Origin: Hofstenia miamia
Lineage: Eukaryota > Xenacoelomorpha > Acoela
Length of the DNA: 64,000 nucleotides
NCBI GenBank assembly: GCA_004352715.1
Contig: SCFE01000118.1
Span: 696,607 to 760,606, forward strand
Direction of reading: 5' to 3'
Position 1 is the stretch's first letter. Every line of letters starts with the position of its first letter. The translations under genes were made by a program, and so were the position numbers. The notes beneath the pieces were generated by a model. The model made no database searches. It was given only the letters and a program-made list of their open reading frames with translations, and had not been told where the DNA came from. This document shows positions 1-10,775 of the stretch, piece by piece.

Positions 1-194
1 TAGTTGCTTTTTATGTAAAATTGTACAAAACATATTTACTGTTTAACCATAAGACAGGTACCAGTCGTTTAATAGCAAATTTAGATTCCCACATATAAAA
101 AGTTCTGCGTTTACGTGTGCTTGCAGATATTAGTGCAGGCGTATTGTCTACACTTAATTTGTTAAACAATTGTTACGACTGATACTCGCCTAAT

Positions 195-1400
195 TTATAA
201 ATGCCAAATTAACAAATGTATAATTCTTAGAACTTTGATAAATATTAATTTGAGTTTTTCTTCTTTTTCTTTTATCTTTTTTCGGAGTTGTAGGGATGAT
301 ACTACATTAATAGTAATGCTTAAAGTGGGTTTGCCTTGTCTATCAACATTAATGTCAGGTAAATTTTTGTATTCATTTTTCAGAATGAAAGAGAATTTAA
401 TTTTATCACCAGGATTTTTTTGCAAATTTCTTTGGTATTGTAGTAGAGTGGTTAGTAGATTGACATTAGCATGTAAAGTTCCTTTGCGATGTAGAATTAT
501 AAAATTGAAGTCATTCAATTGTTCTATCCAACATGCAAGAATATTCGATTTATCGCCAGAGAATTTCTTTGACCGTGATAGGCCACTGTTATCTGTTTGT
601 ACAGTAAAGTTTTTCTTGCCAATTAGGAAATATCGAAATTTCTTTAATGCTTAAATTAAGTTCTAATTTAGTGCTTCCAGAATTTAATTCTGAACTTTTT
701 AATTTTCGACTGAAAAATTGAATAGGTAATTCTTTGCCATTGATATTTTGACTAAGACAAGCACCAATGGCTACGGTACAAGCGTCACAATCAACAATGA
801 ATTCATTGGAGTAATTGGGACAATTTAATGATGGTAGTTTTTTGAACTCTTTTTTAAGTAAATCAAATTCATCTTGATGTTTCCATTGCCATTGAAAATC
901 ATTTTTAGACTTTAATAAATTTGACATGTTAATGGTCTTTTTAGCTATATCAGGAATAAAGCTCTGATAGTAATTGAAAAATTCAAGTATACGTTGAAAA
1001 TTTTTGTGATTTTTTGGACATTGTTTTGATTCAATTAAAGCTTTCATTTCATCCTTTAAAATTATCATTTTGTGTTCAATTTTTCTGCCAAGAAATACTG
1101 TGGAGTGTTTAGATAAATTGCATTTGTTGCCATTAATTTTTATGCTGTCATCTAATTTATTGTTGCCGTTCATGAGGACTTTTGTTACGTAACATTGAAG
1201 TGTGGCAGGTGCATTTGACAAACCGAATGCCAATAGGCNGGCTTTGCATAAATCAAGACTTGAAAATATTTTAAATTTGCTGGCATTGTAAAGAATGTCA
1301 TCTATAAGTAGTAAAGGACAAGCGTCTTTGATGGTAATGTCATTGAGTTTTTGGAAATAAATGCATAATTGTGTTTTATTTCCTTGTGTTATGAAACTGT
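195..1400 (-). pseudogene. gypsy pol fragment: reverse transcriptase end and RNase H
   Basis: The minus frame ending at 589 starts with MAFGLSNAPATLQCY, the classic gypsy RT stretch after the palm. It runs through an RT connection region (FLGRKIEH, then FFNYYQSFIPDIAKK) into RNase H with FIVDCDACTVAIGACLSQ and LPIQFFSRKLK. RNase H then shifts frame near 600: a second frame carries YFLIGKKNFTVQTDNSGL, and a third at 195-518 carries FNFIILHRKGTLHANVN, the end of RNase H. At least two frameshifts are therefore needed to join them. The usual YXDD box is not visible as an open frame; the region around the N at 1239 to about 1400 is disrupted. Degenerate pol, not a working gene. Confidence 0.8.
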
Positions 1401-1439
1401 AGGTGACGTGTAGGGACTATCACTTTTACATATAATGCC

Positions 1440-1958
1440 TTAATTTAATAATTCTGTAATTGTCTTTAGATATTCTTCCTTGTGGTGTTCTGGAACACGA
1501 CGAACTTGTTGGCGAATTGGTTTGTTAGAAGTTGTTTTGATGTGATGAAATTCACCGATTGCTTGGCCAACACTAATAGTACCGAAGTTAAAGGCTTCAT
1601 GGTATTTTGTAAGCAAGTTGTTTAAGTATTTGAGTTGATTAGAAGTTAAGTGTGGATGTGAATCAGAATCAACTTTTGGTATTGTAACATCTTCTTGCGA
1701 TTTTGTGATTGCATTGTTTACTAATAAACAGTTACAGTTTTTCTTGATGTGGGTATAAACTGGAAAAGCAAATATTTTTAACTGTTGAGGTCGTAAAGTT
1801 ATAACCCCGTCAGTTTTGTTTAATAGAGCTGTAATAAGACATTCTTTATTAATGTATGAGATTGTAGATAAAGTAGTTAATTTTTTTGCATTGTATCCAG
1901 TATAATGAGAAATCATATAATCACTGTTTATAGAACTATCCATTTTTGCTTTTGTCAT
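1440..1958 (-). pseudogene. gypsy pol fragment between protease and RT
   Basis: An open minus-strand frame of 172 residues. Its second half contains LTSNQLKYLNNLLTKYHEAF and then a stretch near GEFHHIKTTSNKPIRQQ and RRVPEHHKEEYLKTI. This matches the gypsy segment just before RT finger motifs (a leading 'L..LL..Y...F', then 'H.I.T....PI.Q..RR.P.......'). The first half would be the poorly conserved linker after protease. The frame ends at 1440, and the next recognisable RT is in another frame, so a frameshift or loss of the RT core lies between 1233 and 1440. Assigned from motif pattern and position. Confidence 0.75.
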
Positions 1959-2128
1959 TTTCCAATGATAAGGTTTTTAGAATTTCTTCTAATTGAAATT
2001 GAACAGAATTGGGATCTTTAACAAATAAATTTTTCCAAATTGTGTTGTTGTCGTTAAGAGAATACCATTTTTTCAAAATTAATAATGCAATCGTTATCTT
2101 CTAAAAAGTCACGTCCCAGTATCATTTG

Positions 2129-2455
2129 TTATGGCAATTGGACATTTGTAGTATCAATTAGAATTAACTGATATTGTTTGAAGATTTTACATTTGATCAA
2201 AATTTTCACGTTTTTAATGTAACCTTTAGTATTTAAGTAATCACCACTGGCAGAAATTAATCTGTAATTTTCTCTTGTCAAATCTTTACGAGTTATACCA
2301 ATAGAATTTGCGCAGGTATCAGCTATGACAGAATGTGCAGCTCCTGTATCAATTATTGCTTCAATAATTACACTGCTCACAGTAACGGGAATAGATTTTT
2401 TATCTGTCAAAATAGTTGAGATGAGTATCTCTCCTGCTTGGTCTGGAGTCAGCAC
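2129..2455 (-). pseudogene. gypsy aspartic protease fragment
   Basis: A 108-residue minus frame with AIIDTGAAHSVI, the retroviral-type aspartic protease active site (D-T/S-G followed by A and a hydrophobic flap lead). Downstream, VKILIKCKIFKQYQLILIDT has the hydrophobic pattern of the second half of such proteases. It sits between the zinc knuckle (about 2560-2601) and the RT linker (1440-1958), the usual place for the protease. The active-site triad residue is intact, but the flanking frames are broken. Confidence 0.75.
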
Positions 2456-2552
2456 TCTTACTTGTTTAAAGAATTGGTATCAGTAGTAATACTTTCAGTA
2501 TCGTCATCTGTATTGGCATAGAAACCTTCATTATTTTCAATAATATTTATTT

Positions 2553-2855
2553 TTAGAGTACATTGAGAACGTAAGTGTCCTTTGCATCCACAATCGAAAC
2601 AACGTATTTTATCACTATTAATGTTGAGGGTTTTGAATTGGTAGATTGTTTTTTATTTGAATCAGATATGGGTTCTTTTTGTAACTGTTTAGAAACTGGA
2701 ACAGAGTAATTCATTTTAAGCATCATAGATAATGCGTCTCTTTTCATTTTCAAATTGTTTTCTAGTGCTAGTTGTACATTAATGGCTTTGGTTATACTAG
2801 TTTCAATGTCGTCATCAATGTCACATTTAGCTTCTAGGCGTCGTCGGCTGCACAT
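2553..2855 (-). pseudogene. gypsy gag nucleocapsid remnant with CCHC zinc knuckle
   Basis: The long frame here ends off-frame. In the neighbouring minus frame, 2560-2601 reads CFDCGCKGHLRSQC, a canonical C-x2-C-x4-H-x4-C retroviral zinc knuckle. The preceding frame (CSRRRLEAKCDIDDD, then MKRDALSMMLKMN) is basic and helical, as expected for the C-terminal part of gag. A single frameshift between about 2610 and 2640 separates the two. The knuckle would bind element RNA during packaging in an intact relative. Confidence 0.7.
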
Positions 2856-3060
2856 AATGAAGGTTACAAGTCTTCAGATTTGTAGGTATTCTTTATCTTT
2901 GCTTGACAATCATAGTAAACTTTGAATCTGCATTCTATGTGCAGTGATATCGTCGTTACATTTATATTGCTGTTTGAACAATAACATTTGATATTGTTTT
3001 TAATGGATCTAGAATTGAAATGATATTTCAATTTTCCCATCAATGTTGGATAATCAGTTT

Positions 3061-3707
3061 TCATTCTTTGTCAAAACTAAGATAATAAGTGTTAGCTTTG
3101 TCATTTAAATAAAAAGCTAATTGAGAAGCAGCAGTAGCTTGATCCAATTTCATTTGCTTCATGTATAGTTCAAATTGTGCAAACCATTCATCGAAAGTGA
3201 TAGAGGAAGCATCAATTTTTCCATTAAATTTCAGAGGTTGAAAATTCAGGTAATGGAGAATCGTCATAGCGATGTTGAAACACTTCTGTAGGAATTTTAT
3301 TCATTTTGGCGTGTAGGAAAAAGTTTTTAAATCACTTGAAAGTTTCTGTTCAAGTTTTTCCAAATGATTGAATATTTCATTGTGAAGTGCATCAATTTGG
3401 GGAGTTGCATCAAGGGGAGTGGCTTGGTTTTCTTGACAAACTGAGGTTGGTCTTGTCGATTGTTGTTGATTAAGAGAGAGAGCATTTGTTTTTTAAATTC
3501 TTCGAATTGTTCTTGAAGATTGCCTAATCTGTCAACTAAATTTTGTTCTGTATGATATGCTTCAAGCAATTGTTTTTCAAAATTTTCTTTTTGGCTTTGG
3601 GATTCGATTAAATTATTATGTAAACTTCTAACCATTTGTAAGAGTTCGTCATGGGGAATTTGTTGAAGGTCATTATGAGTTTTTGCGCAAGTTATGTGAG
3701 ATTCCAT
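3061..3707 (-). pseudogene. gypsy gag amino-terminal and capsid remnant
   Basis: Two successive minus frames. The upstream one (3327-3707) starts at a plausible ATG and is strongly coiled-coil: LLQMVRSLHNNLIESQSQ, then QNLVDRLGNLQEQFEEFKKQ. The second (3061-3267) carries FDEWFAQFELYMKQMKLDQ and LAFYLNDKANTYYLS, which resembles the first helices of Ty3/gypsy gag capsid (F-x-x-W-x-x-x-F near the start, 'L...L.....A...' later). A frameshift near 3290-3340 separates them. The gag start lies about 260 bases after the primer-binding site on the minus strand. Confidence 0.6.
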
Positions 3708-3965
3708 AATGATATTGAATGGGCTACGGTAAGATACTTAAAACCAAAATAGTAGACGGCATTACTCTTTAGTACCAATTAGGCTGATCTTGAGTTAGAG
3801 GTTGGCTGCAGTGCTGCGGCTAAGGTTTTTGATTTCTGTACTGATTTGTGTAAGGATTAAATAGAAACAGTAAGAACAATAACAACTCTTTTTCATATTC
3901 TTTGAGAATGTGTTACTTTATTTAATAGAAAACAAAGAGGTAAATCCATTGGTAATGTATTCAAA

Positions 3966-3981
3966 GTCGTCAGGGTCACCA
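3966..3981 (-). promoter_or_regulatory. Retrotransposon primer-binding site
   Basis: On the minus strand this reads TGGTGACCCTGACGAC. It begins with TGG, the complement of the tRNA CCA end, directly after the LTR end at 3982. I recall a nearly identical TGGTGACCCCGACG box in other invertebrate gypsy elements. The tRNA species was not determined. Confidence 0.65.
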
Positions 3982-4219
3982 TATAGAATGCTTGACTTGT
4001 GGTAGAAGCACGTGCAACACTCAGCAGGCATTCAATCTTTAGAAATATTAAAACAATAACCGATGAAACTACTAGTTATTATGCACTTCTATCTATTGAG
4101 AAAACAAGAGCATGGTCATTCCATAAGTAACAAGTATTCAGAGAACAGGTTAATTCCAAGCTTCTTCTTGCAGAATCACGCCTCCGGTCGAAGTGATGAA
4201 GCATTCCAGCACCTAATTC
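3982..4219 (-). repeat. 5' LTR of the gypsy element, cut at the N at 4220
   Basis: Positions 3984-4219 are almost identical to 4702-4937 inside the solo LTR (one difference seen, at the 'tagaagcac'/'tagatgcac' site). On the minus strand the LTR ends ...CATTCTATA immediately before the TGG of the primer-binding site; the solo copy has the expected terminal CA. The LTR is truncated at the single N at 4220, so the first part (by comparison about 380 bases) is missing or lost in assembly. Confidence 0.75.
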
Positions 4220-4261
4220 NATTAATTAATTTCTCTATTACAAAGTATTCTTTCCGTTTTT

Positions 4262-4300
4262 AGGGAATATTTTAATAATAATAATAATAACAATAATATT
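4262..4300 (-). repeat. (TTA)n tail of the LINE
   Basis: The plus strand shows taataataataataac repeats just before the LINE C-terminal coding remnant. On the minus strand this is a (TTA)n tract at the 3' end, where LINEs commonly carry short simple-repeat tails. Confidence 0.6.
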
Positions 4301-4699
4301 TTATTTTTAAAACCCTCTGTATATAAAATCACTATACAAATGAAGTGTTAAGCACTTATTAAGATTTTAAAAATAGCTTATTCTTCTTCAATGATTAAGC
4401 TTGGTTGTTGGAATTGATTGAGTTCTTTGGTAATTTTTTGATTTTTCTTGGTTTCAAATACATTTTTACATTTCTTTTAAAGTCTTTAATTTGTTTTCTC
4501 TTTTAAATTGAGGTGGTAATTCATTTCACATGTCAATACCAAAATTAGTAAATGAGTTCTTCATAATAGTTTTATTAAACTTAAATTTTCTATAAGAATT
4601 TGTTCTTAAATGTATTTTAGTTGGTCTTTTGTCTTTTGCCTTAAATTTAAAAAATACTTCTAGAGATCTTAGTTTTTGTAAATATTCTAATGAAAATAG

Positions 4700-5319
4700 T
4701 GTAGAATGCTTGACTTGTGGTAGATGCACGTGCAACACTCAGCAGGCATTCAATCTTTAGAAATATTAAAACAATAACCGATGAAACTACTAGTTATTAT
4801 GCACTTCTATCTATTGAGAAAACAAGAGCATGGTCATTCCATAAGTAACAAGTATTCAGAGAACAGGTTAATTCCAAGCTTCTTCTTGCAGAATCACGCC
4901 TCCGGTCGAAGTGATGAAGCATTCCAGCACCTAATTCCCAGCTCATTTTATACTAGAAAAAATGAAACAATTATAGCTACATGCAAACTGGCTTCCTAAC
5001 CATACTCATCCTTATACCTAATAGCTACTATCACTCAGACCAAAGGAGTCAAACCATCTGACCATTTAAAGCCTCCAGTTATCTTACCTTTTGCCCAAAG
5101 TGACACCCTAAGCATACTGATCAAGTACATAAATAAAATAAATATAATAAAAGAAAATAAAGGGGCAATTTGTAAAAAGTCTGTTATCTGAAAAATGCTA
5201 AAATAAAATCTTAATGAAATATAAGGTTGAGGAAATTTAAAATAGCAAAAGCAAAAGCAACTAGAAGCTAGAGTAGCAAAACTTAAATTAACAGAATTCA
5301 CACTTTCTGTATAGTTACA
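4700..5319 (-). mobile_element. Solo LTR of the gypsy family inserted in the LINE
   Basis: The 620-bp block starts TGTAGAATGC and ends TAGTTACA on the plus strand (TG...CA ends). It is bounded by the 5-bp direct repeat AATAG at 4695-4699 and 5320-5324. Positions 4702-4937 match the 5' LTR of the neighbouring gypsy element. On the minus strand a TATA-like TATAAAA lies near 4950. No internal retrotransposon sequence is present, so this is a solo LTR, presumably from LTR-LTR recombination. LINE sequence resumes on both sides. Confidence 0.82.
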
Positions 5320-5431
5320 AATAGTAGCAAACAATCAACTAACTTATCAGATGGTGAGTGAAAGCAGAACAAATTAACAAACAATACTGTGATGTCTGAT
5401 TTTTAAATTATGCAAACATTATGGATTCCTC

Positions 5432-6820
5432 CTATGAGCGACCAATCCAAATACAAATAGATATTAAATCATTAGTTGTACAATGACTATCATCAATTAT
5501 TATTAAACCAACACAAATTATCATTTTGTAAATTTGATGCAAATATATTCGATAGTTATCATCTTTAATTGTAGATTGTTTTCTTTTTTCACAGAGGGTA
5601 TTGATACTCCAATTAAAAATTCTTTCTTGTTTGATCTTCATTCTTTTATTAAGAGTTGTTAATAAACAGGCTGAATATAAGTAATGCAGCAATATATATG
5701 ATTTTATTACAATAATTTTCCAATTATTGGGTATGAATCTTTGAATTTTGGATAGTGTCTTGATTTTTTGTATGATTTTCTGCACTATTTTGTTGATTTC
5801 GATTTCAAATGTTAACTTATTGTCAATGATTATTCCTAAGTATTTAAATTTTGTCTCTTATTATATAATATTATTGCTTATTTTTAACATTAATTTTTCA
5901 GTCTTGTTAGAATTATTTAACACCTTAAATCTAGTTTTGTCAACGTTTAATTTCATTTTATTTTTTCAAAGTATAATATTGCAGTTTGTAGTGCACTTAA
6001 TAAATTACAATATTTGGTTGAATACAGCAGGTTGTGATTAGCATATTGCACACATTTTATGTTTTCATTAAAATTGATGTCATTAACATAAAGATTAAAT
6101 ATTTATGGCCCTAGAACTTAGCCTTGAGGTATTCATCTATTAATTATTAGTTTATTAGAAGAGATTTATTGCTTATTTTTATGTATTGTTGTCTATTAGT
6201 TAAATATGATGTCAATAACTTAGTTGCAAATTCATTAAAGTTGTATATGTGTTTCAATTTTTTAATTTGTATTTCATGATCTATTGAATTAAATGCCTTA
6301 TATAGACCTAATGATAAGATGTAAATAGCATCTCCTTTATCTATATGATTTCTCAAATTGTCTAAGACAAAAATTAATGTACTATTCTTTCTAAATCCAA
6401 ATTGTAAAGATCTTTTTATTTAATATTTTTTGAAATATTCATTAATTTGGTTATATACAATTCTTTCAAATATTTTACTTATAATTGATAGAACTGAGAT
6501 TGGTCTGTAATTATTAGCTTCATCAATATCACTTTTTTGTATATAGATATTATTTCTGCTATTTTCAATTCCTCTGGAAAAGCACTTTCATTAATGCATT
6601 GATTTAATATGTTGCATAGTGGTCTACTTATGATTTTCATTGCTTCTTTTATAAACCATGTTGGTGTTTTGCTTGGTCCCTGAGACTTGCTAACTTTTAT
6701 ATGTCTTGCTGCTTCCTTAAATTGATATAGTGTTACAAAAGTAAGATAAAATTTCTTCTTGTCTCTTAAATTCTTATGAATTATGAATATATCTTTGTTT
6801 ACAATCATTAAATTTTCCAA
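5432..6820 (-). pseudogene. LINE reverse transcriptase, fragmented
   Basis: Minus frames show RT landmarks in order: SKSQGPSKTPTWFIKEAMK and LNQCINESAFPEELKIAEII (6479-6820, fingers), AIYILSLGLYKAFNSIDHEI (6147-6356, motif A), then LYSACLLTTLNKRMKIKQE (5432-5785, after the palm). In motif A the catalytic aspartate of the usual AFDS is asparagine (AFNS), so this copy should be inactive even apart from its frameshifts. The SACLLTTLNKR stretch closely resembles SSCLLTNLKKK in the plus-strand LINE at 9506-9724, so the two are family relatives. Confidence 0.75.
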
Positions 6821-7511
6821 ATTTTATGAATGATTCATATAGTATAGTTGCTATTAATTTTCTGTTTTTAATAATTTCACCGTTTTCCTTTCTTATAGTT
6901 GGAACTTTCAACAATTTTTTGTTTTGGAAAAAAACTAGAAATGAATTTGCATTTTTGTGAATTATTTTTGTTTTCAAAAGACTGTTTTAAATAAATATTT
7001 AAATCCTGTTTACATTTATTAGTTACTTTGTTTCTTAAGTTCTTATATTCAATAAAGTTTGTTATATTCTTATCCTTACAGTATTTTATATACGCAGTAT
7101 GTTTCATTTTGATTAAAAGCTTAGTTTCATTTGTTATTAATAGCTTCCATTTCAGTAGTTTCTTATCAGATTTAGTTTGCTTTATCTTTAAAAGTGGGCG
7201 TTTTTATTGTAAAGATCATTTAAATTATCAGTAATAAATGTTAATTTTTCATCAACGTTTTCTAAATTATAAAAAAACATATTGATATTGTATTGGTTCT
7301 TTCATTGGTTTAATTTCTTCTTTGTATATTGCACATGTTAATAAATGACTGATATTAAACAATCAGTAACAAAGTATTCAAAATTTGTTTTTTCTTAAGA
7401 TTCACATATTATATAATCAAATAATGAAGAATTCTTTGAATATATATGCGTTGGAATTTTTACTTTAATAACTGACGTACCATAAATATCTATTAAATCA
7501 TGTGCATTTCA

Positions 7512-7832
7512 TTATTCAGCTTTGTTAAGATAATTCTGATTATAATCACCCATTAGAATTATTGATGTTGAAATTTTAGAAGCTTTATTAATTTCAATTA
7601 TCATTTTAGATAGAAAGTCTTTGTATGAATATTTATTGTTACAATAACTGATATTTATTAATAAGATTTTATCATTTATGTTTGCTGGTATCCATAAATT
7701 TTCAAATTTGGATCTTTTATTGACTATTTCTTTTATTTGTTTAGGTTTGAAATGTCTAGGAACTGATATTAGTACTCCAACTCCTCTTGACTTTGTTGTT
7801 TTTAAATGGGCAATTTTTATAAGAATGTTCAC
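7512..7832 (-). pseudogene. LINE APE-like endonuclease fragment
   Basis: A 106-residue minus frame contains SRGVGVLISVPRHFKP, then ILLINISYCNNKYSYKDFLS and IILMGDYNQNYLN. These correspond to endonuclease/exonuclease/phosphatase landmarks: 'RGGGV.I', 'I.N.Y.......', and the G-D-x-N catalytic box, here GDYN. Upstream frames toward 8087 do not show the amino-terminal catalytic residues clearly. In intact LINEs this domain nicks target DNA to prime reverse transcription. Confidence 0.7.
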
Positions 7833-8086
7833 GTATACAATACAATGCAGTTCAATGTTTCATTTACACAAGTCTTTAATGTATGTCTGTATTTCCCACA
7901 TTTCGAATACATCTTTATATAATGATGATCATTAATTTTTAGTATTGTTAAACCTAGTTTAATTTTATTTGTAATAAATACTGTTTTTAATTGTGGCGTT
8001 GTTTATATATTTATGTCTTTGGAGTTAAACTTATTTGTCTTACTAAAAACGACTGATATATACTCTTCCTTAAAATTTTAAGCAGT

Positions 8087-8701
8087 TTGCTGTTGCTATC
8101 AAACAATCTTTCGATAAACAAATCACAATCTTCAGTCTCTCCATATAATGAAATGTTCGACAATTTTAATTTTGGTAAAAACTTTGTTCATGTTTTAACA
8201 GTTACATTTTATATTTTTGTAAGTTCTTTTTCGATTACAGTAATTTTCTTTTCAAATTCACAGAATAAAATTATGTCATTATTGGTAGTGATACTAAGTT
8301 GTTGAACAAAATTTTCGTTTTCATTGTCAACATTTTTAATGGTTTTTTCAATAATACCGATAACTTTTCTACATTTCTTATTGTTTAATGATCCATCTTT
8401 TTGATGCAGTAATTTGCTTTTTAATATAATTTTCGGTTTATAAGCTTTTTTGTCCTTGTTTTGAGCGTTTTGAGTATTCCACTATTGCAGAATTTAATTC
8501 ATTAGTTTTAACATTAATACAAGCTAAGAAATTCTTCTTAATCTTTGAAATAACACTATTACAGTCCAATTTGTTTTTACTGCAAATATTCATACCATTT
8601 ATGTAGTATTCAAGGTTAGTAAATGACATTAAGAGATTCGTAATTTTCGATTCTTCATCATTACTGATCTTAAAAGCTTCTGAATATAACATTGATATCA
8701 T
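8087..8701 (-). pseudogene. LINE ORF1-like coiled-coil remnant
   Basis: The minus frame at 8438-8701 is charged and helical (ISKIKKNFLACINVKTNELN, EYSKRSK). The continuation at 8100-8430 in another frame reads KVIGIIEKTIKNVDNENEN and CEFEKKITVIEKELTK, also coiled-coil-like. It lies upstream of the endonuclease region, where a LINE ORF1 would be. There is no RRM or zinc knuckle to confirm it; the assignment is by position and composition only. Confidence 0.4.
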
Positions 8702-8884
8702 TCAAATTTATTTACAATTTATTATCTACAGAAATTCAAAAATTTCGATACTTAAAAAGTTACGAACAACTTACGTCGGAACTTCTATAAAATTTTGAAT
8801 TTTCAATAGATTTAATTTTTCGAGGTTCTGGTGCTACATTTTCGTTTAAGTTTCTGCAATCCAGAATTTATTAGTCCTGCATAA

Positions 8885-8902
8885 CCCCGTGTTCCCACGG
8901 GG
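8885..8902. other. GC-rich perfect hairpin
   Basis: CCCCGTG, a 4-base loop TTCC, then CACGGGG: a perfect 7-bp stem of nearly pure G/C in strongly AT-rich surroundings. It lies between the end of the minus-strand LINE and the plus-strand LINE fragment, so it may mark a LINE 5' end. Confidence 0.6.
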
Positions 8903-8929
8903 TCTAACATTATTTAAGAAGAAAAGATA

Positions 8930-9760
8930 TTGCAGAAAATCATCGACCAGTTTCAGTTTAAAAGTAATTAATAAAATAATTGAAAAATAATTAGGCACCA
9001 AATAAACCTATATGAACAAATTGAATTGATATCAAACATCAGCATGGATTTAAAAAAGGTACATCTACAAATGATGCCTTACTTTATGCTATTGAAGACT
9101 GGAGATCAAAATTAGATAGGATATATATATATATATATATATAGCATCATTAGATATTTCAAAATAATTAAATTCAATAAACCATTCTATTCTATTGGTA
9201 AAGTTAAAGCAAATTTAGAGTACCGCAAGGATCAGTACTGGATCCATTACTATTTGGTTTATATGTAATTGATGTGGAACAGCGCAAATTATAGTAACCA
9301 TGTACAATTTGCAGATGATCCTCTCATTTATAGTAATGATATTTTAGCCTTACAAGAAAATGTCGAAAACTTCAATCGTTCTTTAATAATAATTTGTTAA
9401 ACTAAATATTGAAAAAACTAAATTAATTGTAATTAAAAATAGAAAAATGTATCAACATTAGAAATTATTAAGATATGTAACAACGTCGTTCAGGCATCAT
9501 CAAAAATGACATATTTGGCAATACTAATTGATAAAAAATTGAACTTTGATGACAAGGTAAACAATATCACATCAATCAATTGCAAAGTTTATACCAATAG
9601 AATGGTAATGCTCTTTCGATCACTTGCTCTATCTAATTTCTTGTACTCATCTTGTTTATTAACTAACTTAAAGAAAAAAGCAAAATCGAAAAAGGGGAAA
9701 GTATTTAAATGGGGACAAGCATAATTAGTAGAAAAAATAAAAAAGAAATAATTTATAAAT
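8930..9760 (+). mobile_element. LINE reverse transcriptase fragment, plus strand
   Basis: Frameshifted RT landmarks in order: QHGFKKGTSTNDALLYAIED (about 9040-9100), VPQGSVLDPLLFGLYVID (about 9217-9275), VQFADDPLIY (about 9303-9330, with the catalytic FADD box at 9308-9319), and TYLAILIDKKLNFDDKVNN in the open frame 9506-9724. An (AT)n tract at 9119-9143 interrupts the domain. The final part, SSCLLTNLKKKAKSKKGKVF, resembles the minus-strand LINE at 5432-5785. It starts abruptly inside RT and has no EN domain, so this is a truncated, inactive copy. Confidence 0.8.
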
Positions 9761-9769
9761 ACCATCGAA

Positions 9770-10775
9770 AATCATTAGAAGCCCCTCAAAATATTAGATG
9801 TTTATCAATATTTTGGAAAAGAAAATTGAATATTTCTAATCATCTAAATCTAAAAACAATTACATTTGAATAACCAAAATTAATAAAATTAAAATAATTA
9901 TACATTATTTAAGAAGAAGTTGAAATACATTAATATAGGAAAAATATCAATTATATAACTAATTAAAGAATATGATGTACAACTCAAGAACAATAAGTGA
10001 AAACTATTTATTTATTATATGTAGTTTATAAATGTAACCAAGAAGAAACAAGCAATTACTTTGATAACTAAGAAAGTGTGTAAAGTTAATACATGTATAT
10101 TTATATGAGAATTTAAATATATGTTGTTGTTAAAAACAGATATTCTGAAATGCTTTTCTTCATTCACTATCCCAGTCCCACTGGAATATTAGTCCAAGTA
10201 AATTCTATGAGACTTTATTGTCACATGAAACCCTAATTTCTTCAAATCTTGCTTTCAAAATTTCGGGCCAAAATTTTAAAATTGAAAAAACAGATAGGGT
10301 TTTAAAAGGGGATTGGAGGGCTGCCGTAAAATCGCTAACCACTAACAACTCTGATTATAAATGTGTTTATACATGCATTTGCTTAAATATCTATTCTTCG
10401 CAAACTTTCAGTTATCTAGTGAATTCATGTATTCTGAAAAGCTGAAATATGTATTTTTCTAAGCAAATTGTAGTTACTTTCAGGGGAATTTATGCTTACG
10501 TACAGTTCGAAGCAGTTGGAATAATAATTAAGTTATTGTGTCTTTCAAGAGCCACATCGCACAAATTGAAATGCATTTTAGTTCATTAATTTAACTCAGT
10601 AGTTTCTTAAGACTTTAGAAAGAAATGAATATACTCTTGACTTCATCTAACACGCTGCGGTTGCCACAGACTAAGCCCCTACCCATCTGCAGCGTGGTAA
10701 ATTATTGGAATAAAATATTTTCTATAATATAAAGTATGGTTACAAAATATGCCTAAAATATATTTTACATTTCTA
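9770..10775. other. No gene seen; probable LINE 3' remnant and unique DNA
   Basis: Up to about 9900 the text continues the LINE C-terminal pattern in broken frames. After that it is AT-rich DNA with no convincing coding. A short inverted repeat CACGCTGC (10651-10658) with GCAGCGTG (10689-10696) can form an 8-bp stem. Confidence 0.5.

Larger units (their letters stand above)
1..3981 (-). mobile_element. Ty3/gypsy-like LTR retrotransposon, internal region, decayed
   Basis: Read on the minus strand from 3981 down to the window edge, the order is primer-binding site, gag, zinc knuckle, aspartic protease, reverse transcriptase, RNase H. This is the standard Ty3/gypsy order up to integrase, which would lie beyond position 1. 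The coding sequence is broken into many short frames by frameshifts and stops, and a single N at 1239 falls inside the RT. Each recognisable part is listed separately. The element is almost certainly non-autonomous now. The 5' LTR follows at 3982-4219. The superfamily assignment rests on domain order and motif resemblance, without any database search. Confidence 0.85.
4262..8701 (-). mobile_element. APE-type LINE (non-LTR retrotransposon), decayed, split by a solo LTR
   Basis: On the minus strand the order is a coiled-coil ORF1-like region (8087-8701), an apurinic-type endonuclease region (7512-7832), reverse transcriptase (about 5900-6820), a C-terminal region (5432-5785), a solo LTR inserted at 4700-5319, and the C-terminal tail and 3' end (4262-4694). 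The 3' end finishes in a (TTA)n tract, as in many LINEs. The last coding stretch carries KIHLRTNSYRKFKFNK and, across a stop, NELPPQFKREN, the usual tail pattern. Many stops and frameshifts are present. The presence of an EN domain places it among APE-type LINEs (Jockey, CR1 and I lineages); the clade is not resolved. Confidence 0.8.
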
